64,000 bases of DNA from the NCBI GenBank assembly GCA_950022295.1, contig OX465600.1, positions 311,002,031 through 311,066,030 of the forward strand. Reading direction: 5' to 3'. The position numbers were made by a program, and so were the translations under genes. The DNA is from Bromus sterilis. Taxonomy: Eukaryota > Streptophyta > Magnoliopsida > Poales > Poaceae. The notes beneath the pieces were generated by a model. It did no database searches. It was not told where the DNA came from and worked only from the letters and a program-made list of their open reading frames with translations. Positions 1 through 11,193 of this stretch are shown here, in pieces (position 1 is the first letter of the stretch; every line of letters starts with the position of its first letter).

Positions 1-2149
1 CCCTGTTTATACAGCCTGTGTGCATAACTTGTTTTGCTTATATCTTTTTAACCGTAACTCCGTTTGGAGTGTGCCTTATATGTAACTTGATTAGTTTTTC
101 CTGTACTTTGTGTTTATGCTATTGTTTTCTGTTTTTAACCAACCTAAAATATGGTTTAGGGAAGAACAGTACCAAATCTTTTAATCATCGTGCGGCACTT
201 AGTGTTATGCCATGTCTAGGTTGTGCCCCACTTAAATTGTCTAGCATAGATAGTTTACTTTGTGCTTCACCTCTTGACATGTTTGTGTGCTATGCCATGC
301 TTGCTTGTGTTGCCATGTTAATAACCGTTGGTTGATCACCTGTAGCTAAGCAACTTGAACCACCGTAAATGTGCGGTATCGTCGTGTGTGGCGAGTACTC
401 CACTTAAATTGTTAGTAACCGCTCTCGACGGTAGGTGCGATGTATCGTGTTGCTTCTTGTTGATGCTTGCTCGTGTTCGCTCAGTAGTAATAGTGGTGCG
501 CCGTTGATTGCTTTCCAGTGTTTATCGTCTTGTGTGCTTCCGCGGGTGCCTCTCGGAGACGGTGCGAGTGTGCGATCGACTACACCATCGGAACCCGACT
601 TATCAACAGGCAAGGATTATACATTACTTATGATCCATTCTATTTCAACCAGCGGTTTGCATGCTAGTATAGGTTAGGCTCGATGTTTGATCCTACCACA
701 TGTTTACAGCCTCTTTTAAACCGATACAGCCATGTCCCTTCCCAGCAAACCTTGTACTGCTATGTTACTATTGCTCGTTGCTCAGCCCCTGCTTAGTATG
801 CATGCTTAGGATGCTACGATGTTACCCTGTTACTCATGGGTTTGGGATATCACATTATTATTATTGTTGTTGAGGATATGATTATTATAATGTTGACTAT
901 ATTCGACGAAGGATGGAAGGTCTAGGCTATCCCACCCCGACGCTTTGTTCCATTCGAGTCACCTAGGACCCGAGTTCCGGGTATTGGTTTTAAGCCTGAG
1001 CGTGCCTAACCGCGTGTGGGATTTTATGGGGTCCCCTTTTCTTACCTATCTAGCTTCAAACATTTCTAGTGGTGGCCCAAGCTGATTTACCATTTGAAAA
1101 CATGCATATATATCTTGTCGGGTCGCTCCTAGCAGATATCTTTTAAACAACTCGGGCCAGCGGAGACATGGTTTCTCTTGTTGGTCCACACCTGGAAGCT
1201 AGGGGGCTGCCCACATCTGTTTGGGTAGCTAACCCGACCTCGTCCAGACGGTAGAGGCCAATTCGAGAGCGCGGCCGGCTTTTGAGTTGGATGTCGACTC
1301 ACCGGGGGCCACCCGGATTTGTTCGTTGTTAGCTAGAGGGACTTGTCGTTTCGGATCTCTTGGAACTAAACCATAAAATGGTTGCCTATAATGGGTAGCA
1401 ACTGAGAGTGATGGACGTGCGTGCGGAGCCTCGTAATGGGCAGTTGGTACACCCCTGCAGGGTTAAATCTTTTCGAGAAGCCGTGTCCACGGTTATGGAC
1501 GACTTGAGACCTACTCCTTGTTCATAGACAACAACAACTGAGATAATCTTAATACAACTTGATCAACGTGTGTGTGCCTTGATTGCTTCTTCTTCGTCGG
1601 GATGCGAAGAGGAGGACAAGGATAGGATAGGTGTTATGTTTGCGTATGTAGGTGGATAGCAAGACTTGTTGGAGGCGATTCCTCATCGAATGCTTGGCTT
1701 CTTACCTTACTCTCTAGATCGTTAGCCACTTCATACATGCTAGTGCGGCAACAACCTCACCACTTACCCCTTCCTTACCGTAAACTACTAGTTGTCCTAG
1801 AATGACGAGTGATGAAGTCCTTGCTGGGTCAGATGACCACTACAGTTGGATGCTGAGTACCTCTGTACTCATGATACTACCCACAAACTCTTTTCAGGGT
1901 TCTTGGTTGACAACAGGTATGGTGATCGAAGTTTCACGTGGAGACTCGATGATGACTAGTTAGGCGGATCCCGGCGGAGGGCCTGGACCCGTGTGGTTAT
2001 GGGGATCGATGCTTTTCTCTTTGCCAGTAGGCATTTGCTTGTAGTCTGTACTCAGACATGTATCTTCCGCTGTTGTATTGTATTAAGGCAGTTGTATGCC
2101 GATTGTATGAGATGTTGTATCCTTGTATCTGTAATGTTGTGATATCATG
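1..2149. mobile_element. Unassigned repetitive block, probable LTR-element end
   Basis: No convincing protein match is visible in any frame; the open frames here are short and look random. The style (long non-coding stretch, short GT-rich and polypyrimidine runs, no codon structure) resembles the LTR and 3' region of a Gypsy element. I cannot place both LTR ends or a target duplication, so family and orientation are open. It stops where Copia pol homology begins; 2150-2269 is a junction zone that I cannot assign to either side. Confidence 0.35.
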
Positions 2150-2269
2150 TTGGAAATCCGGGGCATATGGCTTTGTCATATGTCGCGGTGGGACCGTTAT
2201 GTGCTTCGTCCCCGGATCTGGGTGGAAACACCTAGATCTGGAACAGTACCGCATATCGGGCCTTACATC

Positions 2270-2976
2270 GGTCCTGATGAAAATGGCAAGGACTACGATC
2301 AGAAGGTATACCGCTCCATGATTGGTTCTCTGCTATACTTATCTGCTTCAAGACCTGATATAATGTTGAGCGTTTGCATATGTGCCCGGTACCAAGCGGC
2401 ACCAAAGGAATCGTATCACCAAGCGGTGAAGCAAATTCTTTGATAGTTGGCTCACACCCCTACGCTAGGCTTATGGTATCCAAAAGGCTCGAAGCTCGAC
2501 CTCATTGGCTACTCAGACTCAGACTATGCTGGAGATCGAGTGGACAGGAAGTCAACCTCAGGAACATGTCACTTCCTCGGACGCTCACTGGTGTGCTGGT
2601 CATCGAGAAGCAGAACTGCGTCTCACTCTCCACCGCTGAAGCTGAATACATTGCTGCTGGAGCTAGCTGCAGTCAACTCCTCTAGATGAAGCAGACACTC
2701 AAGGACTACGGAATCAACCTCAAGAAAGTACCCCTGATGTGCGACAACGAGAGTGCCATCAAAATCTCTCAGAACCTTGTACAGCACTCGAGGACGAAGC
2801 ACATTGAGATTTGATATCACTTTCTTTGTGATCATGTGTTGAAGGGAGACATCGTCATCAGCCACGTGAAAACTGAAGATCAACTTCTTGATATATTCAC
2901 TAAGCCTTTGGATGAGAAACGATTTAGCGCCCTGAGGTGTGAGCTAAATATCTTAGATTCCTCAAATGTCCAGTAA
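2270..2976 (+). pseudogene. SIRE/Maximus-type Copia pol remnant (RT end and RNase H)
   Basis: This is the last part of a Copia polyprotein: the C-terminus of reverse transcriptase and the RNase H domain. Recognisable blocks in order are MIGSLLYLSASRPDIM, GYSDSDYAGDRVDRKSTSG, LSTAEAEYIAAGAS, CDNESAIKI and IFTKPLDEKRFS; the D, E and D expected in the RNase H active site are present. The wording of these blocks is that of the SIRE/Maximus clade. The frame is broken: shifts near 2440-2447 and 2560-2600, a TAG at 2683-2685 and a TGA at 2812-2814. Everything upstream (gag, protease, integrase, most of RT) is missing. An env-like ORF follows in the same orientation, the order expected for this clade. 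Confidence 0.85.
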
Positions 2977-3574
2977 ATGGACACACATCCTAACGCTTAA
3001 ACTATATTGAAGACTCCTAAAGCACAACACACGATGCGTCGTACTCCTCAACTCATGAGGAACTACCTTGATAAGTGTGAAGAAATTAACGTGGAAATTG
3101 ACTCATGATTCATACGTTCATGTATGACATCAAGTGTCTTGTTCCCTATAAGGTGGGTAGAGCCACCGCCCAAATTCTTCAAGATTTGCTTTCTTCAATT
3201 GCTTCAACTTGATTTTCTTGAAGACTGTCATTTTTGTCCTCAACAACATTCACCTAGTTTTCGTTCTTCAAGATTTGCTTCTTCAACTAGGTGAATGTGA
3301 TCGGACCCTTCTCTATGTGCTCACTTATCTCGTCCGTCCATCTGAAGTATGCGTTCATTTGAAACTTCAAAGTTTCACTTCTTGAAGCTTCAATCCTGCT
3401 AATCTTCAAGCTGATTTGTCTCAACTTCAAAAATCCTGAAGCCTCCACTTGAAGAATAGACAAACCACGTCGTTGCGATTTTCACGCTCGCCGTGCTTAT
3501 CCTGTAGAGTAGATAAACACAAAGCCGAACCGTCAGGGGTATTCCCGTCTTTTTACCTCAAAACTTACCGTGCC
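2977..3574 (+). other. Spacer between pol remnant and env-like ORF
   Basis: No coding sequence is seen. The stretch is dominated by CTTCAA/CTTGAAG words that continue through the env-like ORF and the LTR of this element. It holds an inverted repeat (separate entry) and leads into a TATA box. Confidence 0.6.
3247..3297. other. Inverted repeat (13-bp arms)
   Basis: Arms CATTCACCTAGTT (3247-3259) and AACTAGGTGAATG (3285-3297) are perfect reverse complements separated by 25 bases. It can form a stem-loop in RNA or single-stranded DNA. It lies between the pol remnant and the putative internal promoter. Its role is unknown. Confidence 0.7.
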
Positions 3575-3582
3575 TATATATA
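3575..3582 (+). promoter_or_regulatory. Candidate TATA box upstream of env-like ORF
   Basis: TATATATA inside CCTATATATACC, followed by a C/T-rich leader typical of plant 5' UTRs and, 365 bp on, by the first ATG of the env-like ORF. It suggests separate transcription of that ORF. This is inference from sequence alone. Confidence 0.45.
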
Positions 3583-3720
3583 CCGCACCCCTGTGGTCAT
3601 TTACCTCTCTTCACCTCATTCTCCTCTCGCGCCGCTGCTCTTGAGCTCTCAAGCTCTCGCGCCGCCGTCACCGTTGCTTCATCATCACCGGAGCAGAACT
3701 CCTCTTCTTCAATTGCTCCG

Positions 3721-3942
3721 GTATGCCATTTCTTCATATCACTTCGGTTTCCATACAACAAATCTTCAGTACTGCAAATTCTTCAAGATTCTTCAAATTC
3801 TTCAAGCTTCTACATTCTTCAGCAGTACTGAAACCTAAAACTAAAAACCTCAGATTCTACACTTTCCATTCCTCAGCCCGTATTCTTCATGAACGCATAT
3901 GACCGTACCCCACTTCCCTCGTATCTTCTAACTCTGTCACAG
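3721..3942 (+). other. Candidate intron in leader of env-like ORF
   Basis: Donor CCG|GTATGCC at 3721 and acceptor CTGTCACAG ending at 3942, with a TTCTAAC branch-like motif just upstream (closer to the acceptor than usual). The interior is AT/T-rich compared with the GC-richer leader before it. Removing it would bring the leader to within 5 bases of the ATG at 3947. Confidence 0.35.
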
Positions 3943-3946
3943 GTAC

Positions 3947-6900
3947 ATGTCATCTGAGGAATCCCATGGTTCTCACAGTCTCACTTCATTTACAGCTCAG
4001 CTTGAACTCTCCATTCCTCAGTCTCCTCAGCTGAAGAAGATGGGAGTTCGTTGGAAGAATACCGCTCAGAATCTGCCTCCTGATGTACATGAACAACTGA
4101 AGAATCCACCACATGAAACTCAAGGAGAACGCAAGATCAGAATTCATAAGATTACGAGAAAATGGGCACACAAGTGGTTGAATTATGAAGAGCTTGATAG
4201 ATATCATGAAGAATCCTTTGATGTGAATCCGCCTCTCAAAGTCCTCAGCATCAGGGCTCGTGCTCCGCCTGCTCCAGGCATTAATCCTCATCCGTCAAGT
4301 CTGAAGACTCACAACGACTTTCCTGAAGCCTATCAGCGGTACTTGAGGAGAACTGCTCATCTTGCCAGAAATCTGGCTCGCGATCTTGGTGCTTCAGTTG
4401 AGATACCTCAAGCTGATGCTAATACTGCTGCTGCTGCACCTCAGCCTCGACCGAAGCCTAAGAAGAAGAAGATTCCAGGTGACTCTTGTGCTTCAGCCTC
4501 TGGCACACAAGATCCCACTTCCTCATGCCAAAGGACAACTGGTCCGGCTCCTGCCTCAAGACTCAGAACTGATGAATCTGGGAGTGCTCCTGAGGCCTCG
4601 TCCGTTGTGCCTCAACGATCATTGAAGCCTAAAGCTGTGCGCCGCTCTCCGAAGCAAACTGCAATGCGTGGCACACTTCAGCCCTTCAATTCAGATGAAG
4701 ATGAATTCGAAGACTTGGCTGGCTTTGTGGCCACTGAAGAACAGAAGATCGAGTATGTTCGTGCGGCGGCCAGACGCAAAGCTGAAGCTACTGGATCTGA
4801 AGTGCCTCTTCTTCTGGATCCGAAGAAGATCCTGGAATATATTGAAATCTGAGCTGTGAAGCCTGACACGCCACTTGATGACTTGGATATCCCGAAGGAT
4901 ATCAAATTTTATGTTCAGCAATTCCTCATCAATGAGATTCATCATCGTGACCTGAAGAAACAGCTGTCGAAGAAGTTGAGTAAAGTCCATCGTGACTTCA
5001 GAAAGAAGCCGGTCACTAATGTTACTCCTGAATAATTCTCTGCATATAAAGCTGATATCCAGCGCCTCACTGCTGAGTATGAAGCCAAATGTGCCTACAT
5101 TGGCAAGACTAAAGAAAGAATTTCTCGACAAATGGCAAACTTGATGAAGCTTAAACAACCTCAGGCCTCAGTGTCTCCTGCTGCTTCAGCACCTTAGGCT
5201 GACCGGACTGAGGGACTTGCCCAAAGCCTCAAGCGCAGGTATGAGACTGATCCACCCAGTACTCCCCGAGCTGCCAAGAAGCCTTCTATTGAAGCGCAAA
5301 CTGAAGAGCCCATCGATGCTAGGCCCATTTCTTCTGCTCCTCCTACTTCAAGAGCACCTGAAGCATCTGCAACACCTCCTGCTGCTTCAATTCCTTAGGA
5401 AAATACTGAGCGCAGGCTGGTTGTGTTCACTCCACCGTCCAAGGCACCTGCTTCAGCGCTTGCCACCCCGATCATTCCAACGCCTCTATCTACCATTCCT
5501 CCAGTCATCACCGAAGCTGAAGAAATGGATGAAGATGTGGATATTGGTGACATGGGCACCCCTCGGGTGGTTGATGAAGCATTTGAGCTGGAACACTTCA
5601 ACTCGCCCTCTCACACCGTGTTCTCTCTGGAACCTCATTCCCCCTCAGTTACAGTTGTTTTATCTGACACGTCTCAACACTCTGAAGCCTCTGTGGATGC
5701 CTCTGTTCCCCCTGGCACTGAAGAAACTGAACCTGAGGCCACTAGTGCCCGTACTACTGCTGCTCCTGCCCCAGACACTTAGAATGTTGAAGCTGATCCT
5801 GTGGTTCTTGAAGCTCAACCCATGGATAATGAAGCTCGTGCTGCGGAGCCTGAAGCAGAAACCAGCACAATGCTCATCCTGAAGCAGAAAACAATACCAA
5901 TGCTCATCCTGAAGCTTCAAAGGATGGATCTGAAGATAAACAGGCCACATCACCTTGTCTTCCCAAGGATCTCAACACGTCTGTGCTTGAAGCCTCTGCA
6001 GCGGCTCTGCCTCAGCCTCAAGCCTCTCTTCAGATTTAAGTGCCTCAAGCGCCCCCACCACCTCAAGGCCCAGTTCAAGCTCGGGCCTTGTGTCCGAAGC
6101 AGAAGCAACCATTCTTTCGTGGCCTTGAAGCTGATGATACCCCAAGCTTCGATGCTTCTGATTTCGTCAATGCCATGAGTTTCTTCCAAGAGGGGATTCA
6201 AAATCCTTATCATTCTGCTCCGCCTCGAAAGCTGCTGAGGTTCTGGACAACTACTCAGAAGAACTATTATGCTTCAGTTCTATATAAGCAAAACAAACTG
6301 TTTCCTCACAAGCATATTCCTCTCATGGATATGGAAGACATTCCCTGCTTCAACAGTGTGCTTCAGGATCTGCATCATGCCAAGCTGCTTCAGTTCTGCT
6401 CCGAATGCATTCACTGGAATGAAGAGCTTGTGCTTCAGTTGTATGCAACTCTTTATGTTTCAGGAGATCCTCTGGATATCACCACCTGGGTCCTCGAGTG
6501 GATGACTGAGCATCATCACTACACCATTACCGTTCCTGAAGCAATTGCCATTCTTGAGTTGCGTCAGTGCACTTCCTCAACTGCTTGCTCCTATGGGTCT
6601 CCAATTCTTCGAGATGACCTGATGAACATGCTTATGAAGCCTCAGGCACCTGAAGCCCCAGCTCGCACAAAGTTTCTAGTTTCTGAGCTGCTGTATCTGC
6701 CAAGCACGCTATATCAGATTCTGGCGAAGTCCTTCTGCCCCATTAAGGGCTATGAATCCACTGCTGAAGAAGTCATTGGCATCATGAAGACCATCCTCCA
6801 CAACCTCTGCATGTCTGGGTCAATCAACGTTCCTGACTTCTTCTTCAGAACTCTGGTGGATGCAGCTCAGAATCCTCATGTACTGAAGCCTTACGCGCCA

Positions 6901-7539
6901 TGGATCATGAAGCTCATCCGAGTCAAGACTGGTATTGATTTCCAACCTGATCACCCGAATCATAGGACCTATCTTCCGCCTGTCGAAGTGCTTTAGCATA
7001 TGATTGCTTCTAATGATAAGGGCAAAGGCCTATACTATGAAGAAGTTCTCCCGACCAATTCCCTCGATGGAAACATTCGTCATCCTCAGTCTCGCACTAC
7101 TGATGAAACCAGAACTCATGCCTCAACTGAGGACACGACTCGGGCTCGAGTGATGACAGACCGAGAGCTTCTGATTATTCTTCATCAGAAGGTTGACCGA
7201 AATCATGATTGGGTGAAGCGTCAGTTTTCTGAAATCCTCAGCTACATGGCTCAGACGCATTCTTCAGTGAAGAAAGTGCATCAGTATGCTCATCATACAT
7301 ATCACCATCTCGATGTCTTGATGAGAGAAGTACTCACCCCCGCAGACATTGCAAAATTGGGTCTTCAAAAGCCTCAGCTTCCTGCCATTAGACCCCCGAG
7401 GCAATTCAGACGCTGCACAACTCCTCCTCCGGCCATGGACTCTTATTCTTCGAACCAAGAAATGACTGCTGAAGAAGCTGAAGACACAACTGCCTGCCCT
7501 CACACTGCAACGGCTTGCCTCAGGCGTGACTCACCTTAG
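3947..7539 (+). pseudogene. Env-like ORF (ORF3) of SIRE/Maximus-type Copia, decayed
   Basis: A long extra ORF, about 1,200 codons, between pol and the 3' LTR, where SIRE/Maximus elements carry their env-like or unknown ORF. The N-terminal third (301 codons to the first stop) is basic, with KPKKKK; the middle is rich in Ala, Pro, Glu and Thr; the C-terminal part (about 6040-7539) has a folded-domain look, with ELVLQLYATLYVSG and WVLEWMTEHHHYTI resembling the plant putative transposon protein domain PF20167. I see no clear signal peptide or transmembrane segment, so an envelope function is not supported here. In-frame stops lie at 4850-4852, 5033-5035, 5195-5197, 5396-5398, 5780-5782, 6037-6039 and 6994-6996, with one frameshift near 5860-5900 beside a short duplication. 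An upstream TATA box and possible intron suggest its own transcript. Confidence 0.65.
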
Positions 7540-8062
7540 CCTTGAAGCATCTTCAAAGGGGCGTTAGCTTCAGTTTTTCCCTTTTTGTTCATTTTATGAC
7601 AAAGGGGGAGAAATATGTTAGTCTTCAAGCGGGTCTTAGCTATGGGGTTCTTCAGTTACAACTCTCGTTCTTCATATTTTTTTTGTAACGAGTTGTAAAC
7701 TGTTATTTTGGTGTTTGCCTGATACCATTCCTCGGTTACCTCATGCTATTTCTTCAAGTTTATCATATATGCATGTGATTGTCTCTGCAAACACCTTTCT
7801 CAGTGCGTTGTTTAAATTCCTCAAACACTTCATAACATGCACTGCTTCAAAAATACCTGGATATAGGGGGAGCTCCTCATATACCTCAAAATGCTTTAGA
7901 TATTAAACATTCTTCAACTTAAATGCATATCCTCAAGGGGAGCTTCATTATATCCAGCTTAATGATAAAAATGTTCTTCAAAGTTTTTATTCTACAAACT
8001 CATAATTTTATCCCAGTTGAAGATTAACCTGATTGTCATCAAATCACCAAAAAGGTGGAGAT
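7540..8062 (+). other. 3' UTR with several polypurine-tract-like motifs
   Basis: Non-coding. Purine runs of PPT type occur at 7602-7612 (AAAGGGGGAGA), about 7867, about 7936, and 8050-8062 directly before the LTR (AAAAAGGTGGAGAT). The last is the natural plus-strand primer site for this LTR; the others may be old duplicates or secondary primers. Confidence 0.6.
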
Positions 8063-8236
8063 TGTAAGTGCATCAAGTGCCCTCCCCTTGAGGTTTTGGA
8101 GTTTGATGACAAAAAGGTTAAGGGACTGACGTGTTTGTGAGTATACACAGGAGAACAATCCCTGATGAGGTGTTTAACCACCAATGTCGACCCCTCAAAA
8201 TGTTGAGGAACATTGAAGAAACGAAGGTTTTCCTGA

Positions 8237-8360
8237 AGAACGTATTGGCGCAAAATCCTGAAGAAACAGGATCCTGAAGACTCTGAATCCTGAAGAAACA
8301 TGATCCTAAAGACTTGGAATCCTGAAGAAACTGGATCCCGAAGAATTGAGATCCTGAAGA
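8237..8360 (+). repeat. Degenerate direct repeats in LTR U3
   Basis: The word GATCCTGAAGAA and variants (AATCCTGAAGAAAC, GATCCCGAAGAATT) recur about seven times with irregular spacing of 13-28 bp, upstream of the LTR TATA box. Placement is that of a U3 enhancer-type repeat block; function is inference. Confidence 0.6.
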
Positions 8361-8799
8361 AAGTTGCGGCATACTGAAGACATGTCAAGATGAAGATCAA
8401 GGTGAAGCGTAGTCTTCGTTAAGTCTTTTTCTTTCTTGAGTCGTAGGAAAACATCGTACTGTTGGAGGGGTTGAAGAAAACGAGTTCCGAAGGTCTGAGG
8501 AATTGCTCAACTAGGAATCCTGAAGAAAAACCCTGAGGAAATCTCCTGCAGTAGAAGTTCAGTCCTCGGGTGTCTGAGACGTTGTTCTTCAGGACACTGA
8601 GGTAACTAACTTCGGTTGAGGAGTCGGGAGATCGCCAGTGCGATTCTTCTGAAGATTGTGAGGAGAGAGAATACTTTGACCGTGCCACGTGTTGTGTGGT
8701 GACAGGCTAGAACTTCTCTAGAAACAGTCATATCCGAGGGCATGAGAGTAATTTCATGCATGGGCATTTATGTCCTTTCACAGGGGGTTGCTTCGCGGC

Positions 8800-8807
8800 T
8801 ATAAATA
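8800..8807 (+). promoter_or_regulatory. TATA box of the SIRE-type LTR
   Basis: TATAAATA inside GGCTATAAATAGCCGCC, in the middle of the LTR, the usual place for an LTR promoter. The flanks GGCTAT/ATAGCC are self-complementary. Confidence 0.7.
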
Positions 8808-9557
8808 GCCGCCCCCCAGCCCCAGTTGTGGGTTGGCAGCTCCGACAGAGAAACTGACACTTGTCATTTGAGAGCAACCCTCCTCTGAAGAAACTGAAGA
8901 ACCCAAGTGAGGAAACCACACCAGCCAGAGTAGTTGAGCAGTTCTGAGGAACTAGGTTCGAGTGATCTGAAGCTTTTTACTCTTGAAGACTGTGATCTTC
9001 CAGCCGGTGTAGGAGTTGTCGTTCTAAGGATTCAAGATGCAATTGTGAATTCCTGAAGGGAACGCAGTCTGTAAAGGTTTTGGGAGTCTACCTTGAAGAC
9101 TCACCTGAGTGATTGGACGGAGTCTGAGGACTCTAGTTCAAGGAGAACAAGGTGAAGACTATGTCTTCTGAGTTGAATCTCAGCCTCTCCAACCAGGTAG
9201 AGTTGTCAAAGCAACTTGAACTGGTCTACCAAACCGAAGTCTTCAAACACTGGTGCTATCTCTTCAACCTCTTAAGCTTCAGTTCTTGCTGTGTTGACTT
9301 CTTCTGCTGTCTCTCTCCCTCTGTTCTAAGTCTTCATACTCTGCATCTGAAGCAATTCTGCTTATCTGATTTGAGTTATTTCTGTTGCATTGTGATGAGC
9401 TGCCCTAATGATTAAATTCTGTGAAGTTTCATTTCTTCATCATTTTGGTTACTTCTTCAGCTTCGTATTTTTTCAATCCTGAAGAAAACCAAAATCTGCT
9501 AGTAAAATTGAAAATCTCCCATTCACCCCCCTCTGGTTGATATATTGTGCTTTCAAT

Positions 9558-9569
9558 TGGTATCAGAGC
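9558..9569 (+). promoter_or_regulatory. Primer binding site (tRNA-iMet type)
   Basis: TGGTATCAGAGC two bases after the LTR end is the standard plant Copia PBS complementary to the 3' end of initiator tRNA-Met. It fixes the LTR end and the + orientation. Confidence 0.9.
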
Positions 9570-9621
9570 AAGGTACTCCCTTATTCTGTGTGATTCGGTT
9601 TAACCACATGGAGTTTTAGTT

Positions 9622-10535
9622 ATGTCGACCTCAGGTACAATGAGCGTTGCCTCAAACTGCCCCATCTTTGACGGGACAGACTACCCATACTGGAAGAACA
9701 AGATGAGGATGCATCTTGAAGCCATTGACAAGGATCTGTGGGATATTATTGATCAAGGCATTCCTGAAGCAACTCTGATGTCTGCTCCTGAAGTTGTCAA
9801 GAAGAACTGGCAGCTTGATGCAAAAGCTCGAAGCATTATTGGTGGTCATCTCAACAAGGCTCAGTTCAACCGTATCAGTGGTCTCGATACTGCAAAGAAG
9901 ATATGGACAAGACTGTCAAAAGTTAATGAAGGAGTCTCTGCTCAACGAGACTCACGAGTTGATACACTCCGCAGTCTCTTCAACAGGTTCAAGAGGCTGG
10001 ACAACGAGCACGTGCAGCAAACCTTTGACAGACTCACTGACATATCCAATGAACTTCAAGCACTGGGTGCCGCTGATATCACAGATCATGAGGTGGTGAA
10101 GAAACTACTGAGGTCACTGGATGACTTATTTGAGTTCCTATCGCTGATGATTCAAGAAAGGCCTGCCTTCAAGACTCTGGATCCAGCTGACATTCTCGAG
10201 CGCCTCAATGCTCATGAACTGAAGCTCTCCGAAAAACGAGACTTGTACAGCTCCACGCCTAGAGTCCGCGCGCTAAAATCTAGAGCACGAAGAGTGTCCT
10301 CTGATGATGAGTCTGAGGCTGATACTGATGATCCTGAAACCCTCAGCCGGGAACTTGCTCTCCTCACCAGAAAGTTCCAAAGATTCACGAAGAAGAATCG
10401 CTTCGGAAATTCCTCAAGATTTTCCTCAAGAAAAAGCATAGTTGATGACTCTGCCGAAACAAGAAAGAGAGTCCGCCACAACTGCAAGAAACCTGGGCAT
10501 TACATCAGTGAGTGTCCTCTATGGGAAAAGGAAGC
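9622..10535 (+). pseudogene. Copia gag (UBN2-type) with altered zinc knuckle, truncated
   Basis: This open frame starts 67 bp after the LTR and encodes the capsid/nucleocapsid of a SIRE/Maximus-type Copia. The N-terminal part has the FDGTDYPYWKNKMRMHLEA opening and the LFNRFKRLDNEHVQQTFDRL block of plant Copia gag (DUF4219/UBN2 families). A Lys/Arg and acidic linker follows, then the zinc knuckle at about residue 287. The expected CX2CX4HX4C reads RHNCKKPGHYISECP: the first Cys is Arg. Homology ends at about 10535, where the frame runs into a family-A Gypsy tail and stops at 10573-10575. Protease, integrase and RT of this copy are missing. Confidence 0.85.
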
Positions 10536-10536
10536 T

Positions 10537-11193
10537 GGTCTTCTTGAGCAAGCAAGTTGGATGCACCCCCATTAGTTCCATTGGAGAGTTTACCTTAGCT
10601 CATATGTGCATCCGTTGCATGGCAATCCCTACTCCTCACATTATATCTATCATTTGACTTTCTCTTGCCTATGATTGTCCTCATTGATGTGAGCCCTTCT
10701 CACCTTTTTGACTTCCTCCTCCACCATATTCTCTCATTGCCATCCTAAGTGTCAACTTTCTTGCTTACGCTCATCCATTGCATGAGTGCTCAAAATGTCG
10801 AAAAGGAGTGGATCATTTTGAGTTGTACCTGGCTAGTGGTCTGGGGATGAGTCAAGATAAGATTCCAAAGAAGACAAAGTGTGAAACTTTAGTAGATTGA
10901 GTTCTCAACACAAAAATACTTTTTTCTCGTATATCCCTATCCTCTTTCTTGCACGCAAACCCCATTTGGAGACATTCGAGTCACGGACAGCGAGAGCTCT
11001 TGCACCTTTATGTTCTTAGGTTTCTTGTTTCAATACTAAATATAGACTCTTGCCTGTTATGACTTGAATTGAATTACATGCCTTGATTTCTTTACTTAAA
11101 AAGTTCTTATATGGTTGTTAGCATGTCACCACAGAAATTATGCTTTTATCATTTACCTACTCGAGGACGAGCAGGAATTAAGCTTGGGGATGT
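10537..11193 (+). mobile_element. Family-A Gypsy 3' internal tail ending in PPT
   Basis: Non-coding sequence from GGTCTTCTTGAGCAAGC to AAGCTTGGGGATGT, the same as 15779-16432 and several other copies here. It abuts the LTR at 11194, so it is the 3' end of an otherwise missing family-A element. Confidence 0.8.

Larger units (their letters stand above)
8063..9555 (+). mobile_element. SIRE/Maximus-type Copia LTR
   Basis: A 1,493-bp LTR starting TGTAAGTGCATCAAGTGCC and ending GTGCTTTCA, with canonical TG...CA ends. A PPT precedes it and a tRNA-iMet primer site follows, so it serves as the 3' LTR of the env-bearing copy on its left and as the 5' LTR of the gag-bearing copy on its right. It contains a TATA box at 8800 and a short direct-repeat block in the U3 part. 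Confidence 0.85.

Noticed and set aside
18..335. 105-codon hydrophobic frame
   Set aside because: Cys/Leu/Phe-rich because of T-rich DNA; no domain, no codon structure, lies in repeat DNA.
3947..7539. True viral envelope protein
   Set aside because: No clear signal peptide, membrane anchor or cleavage site; only position supports the env-like label.
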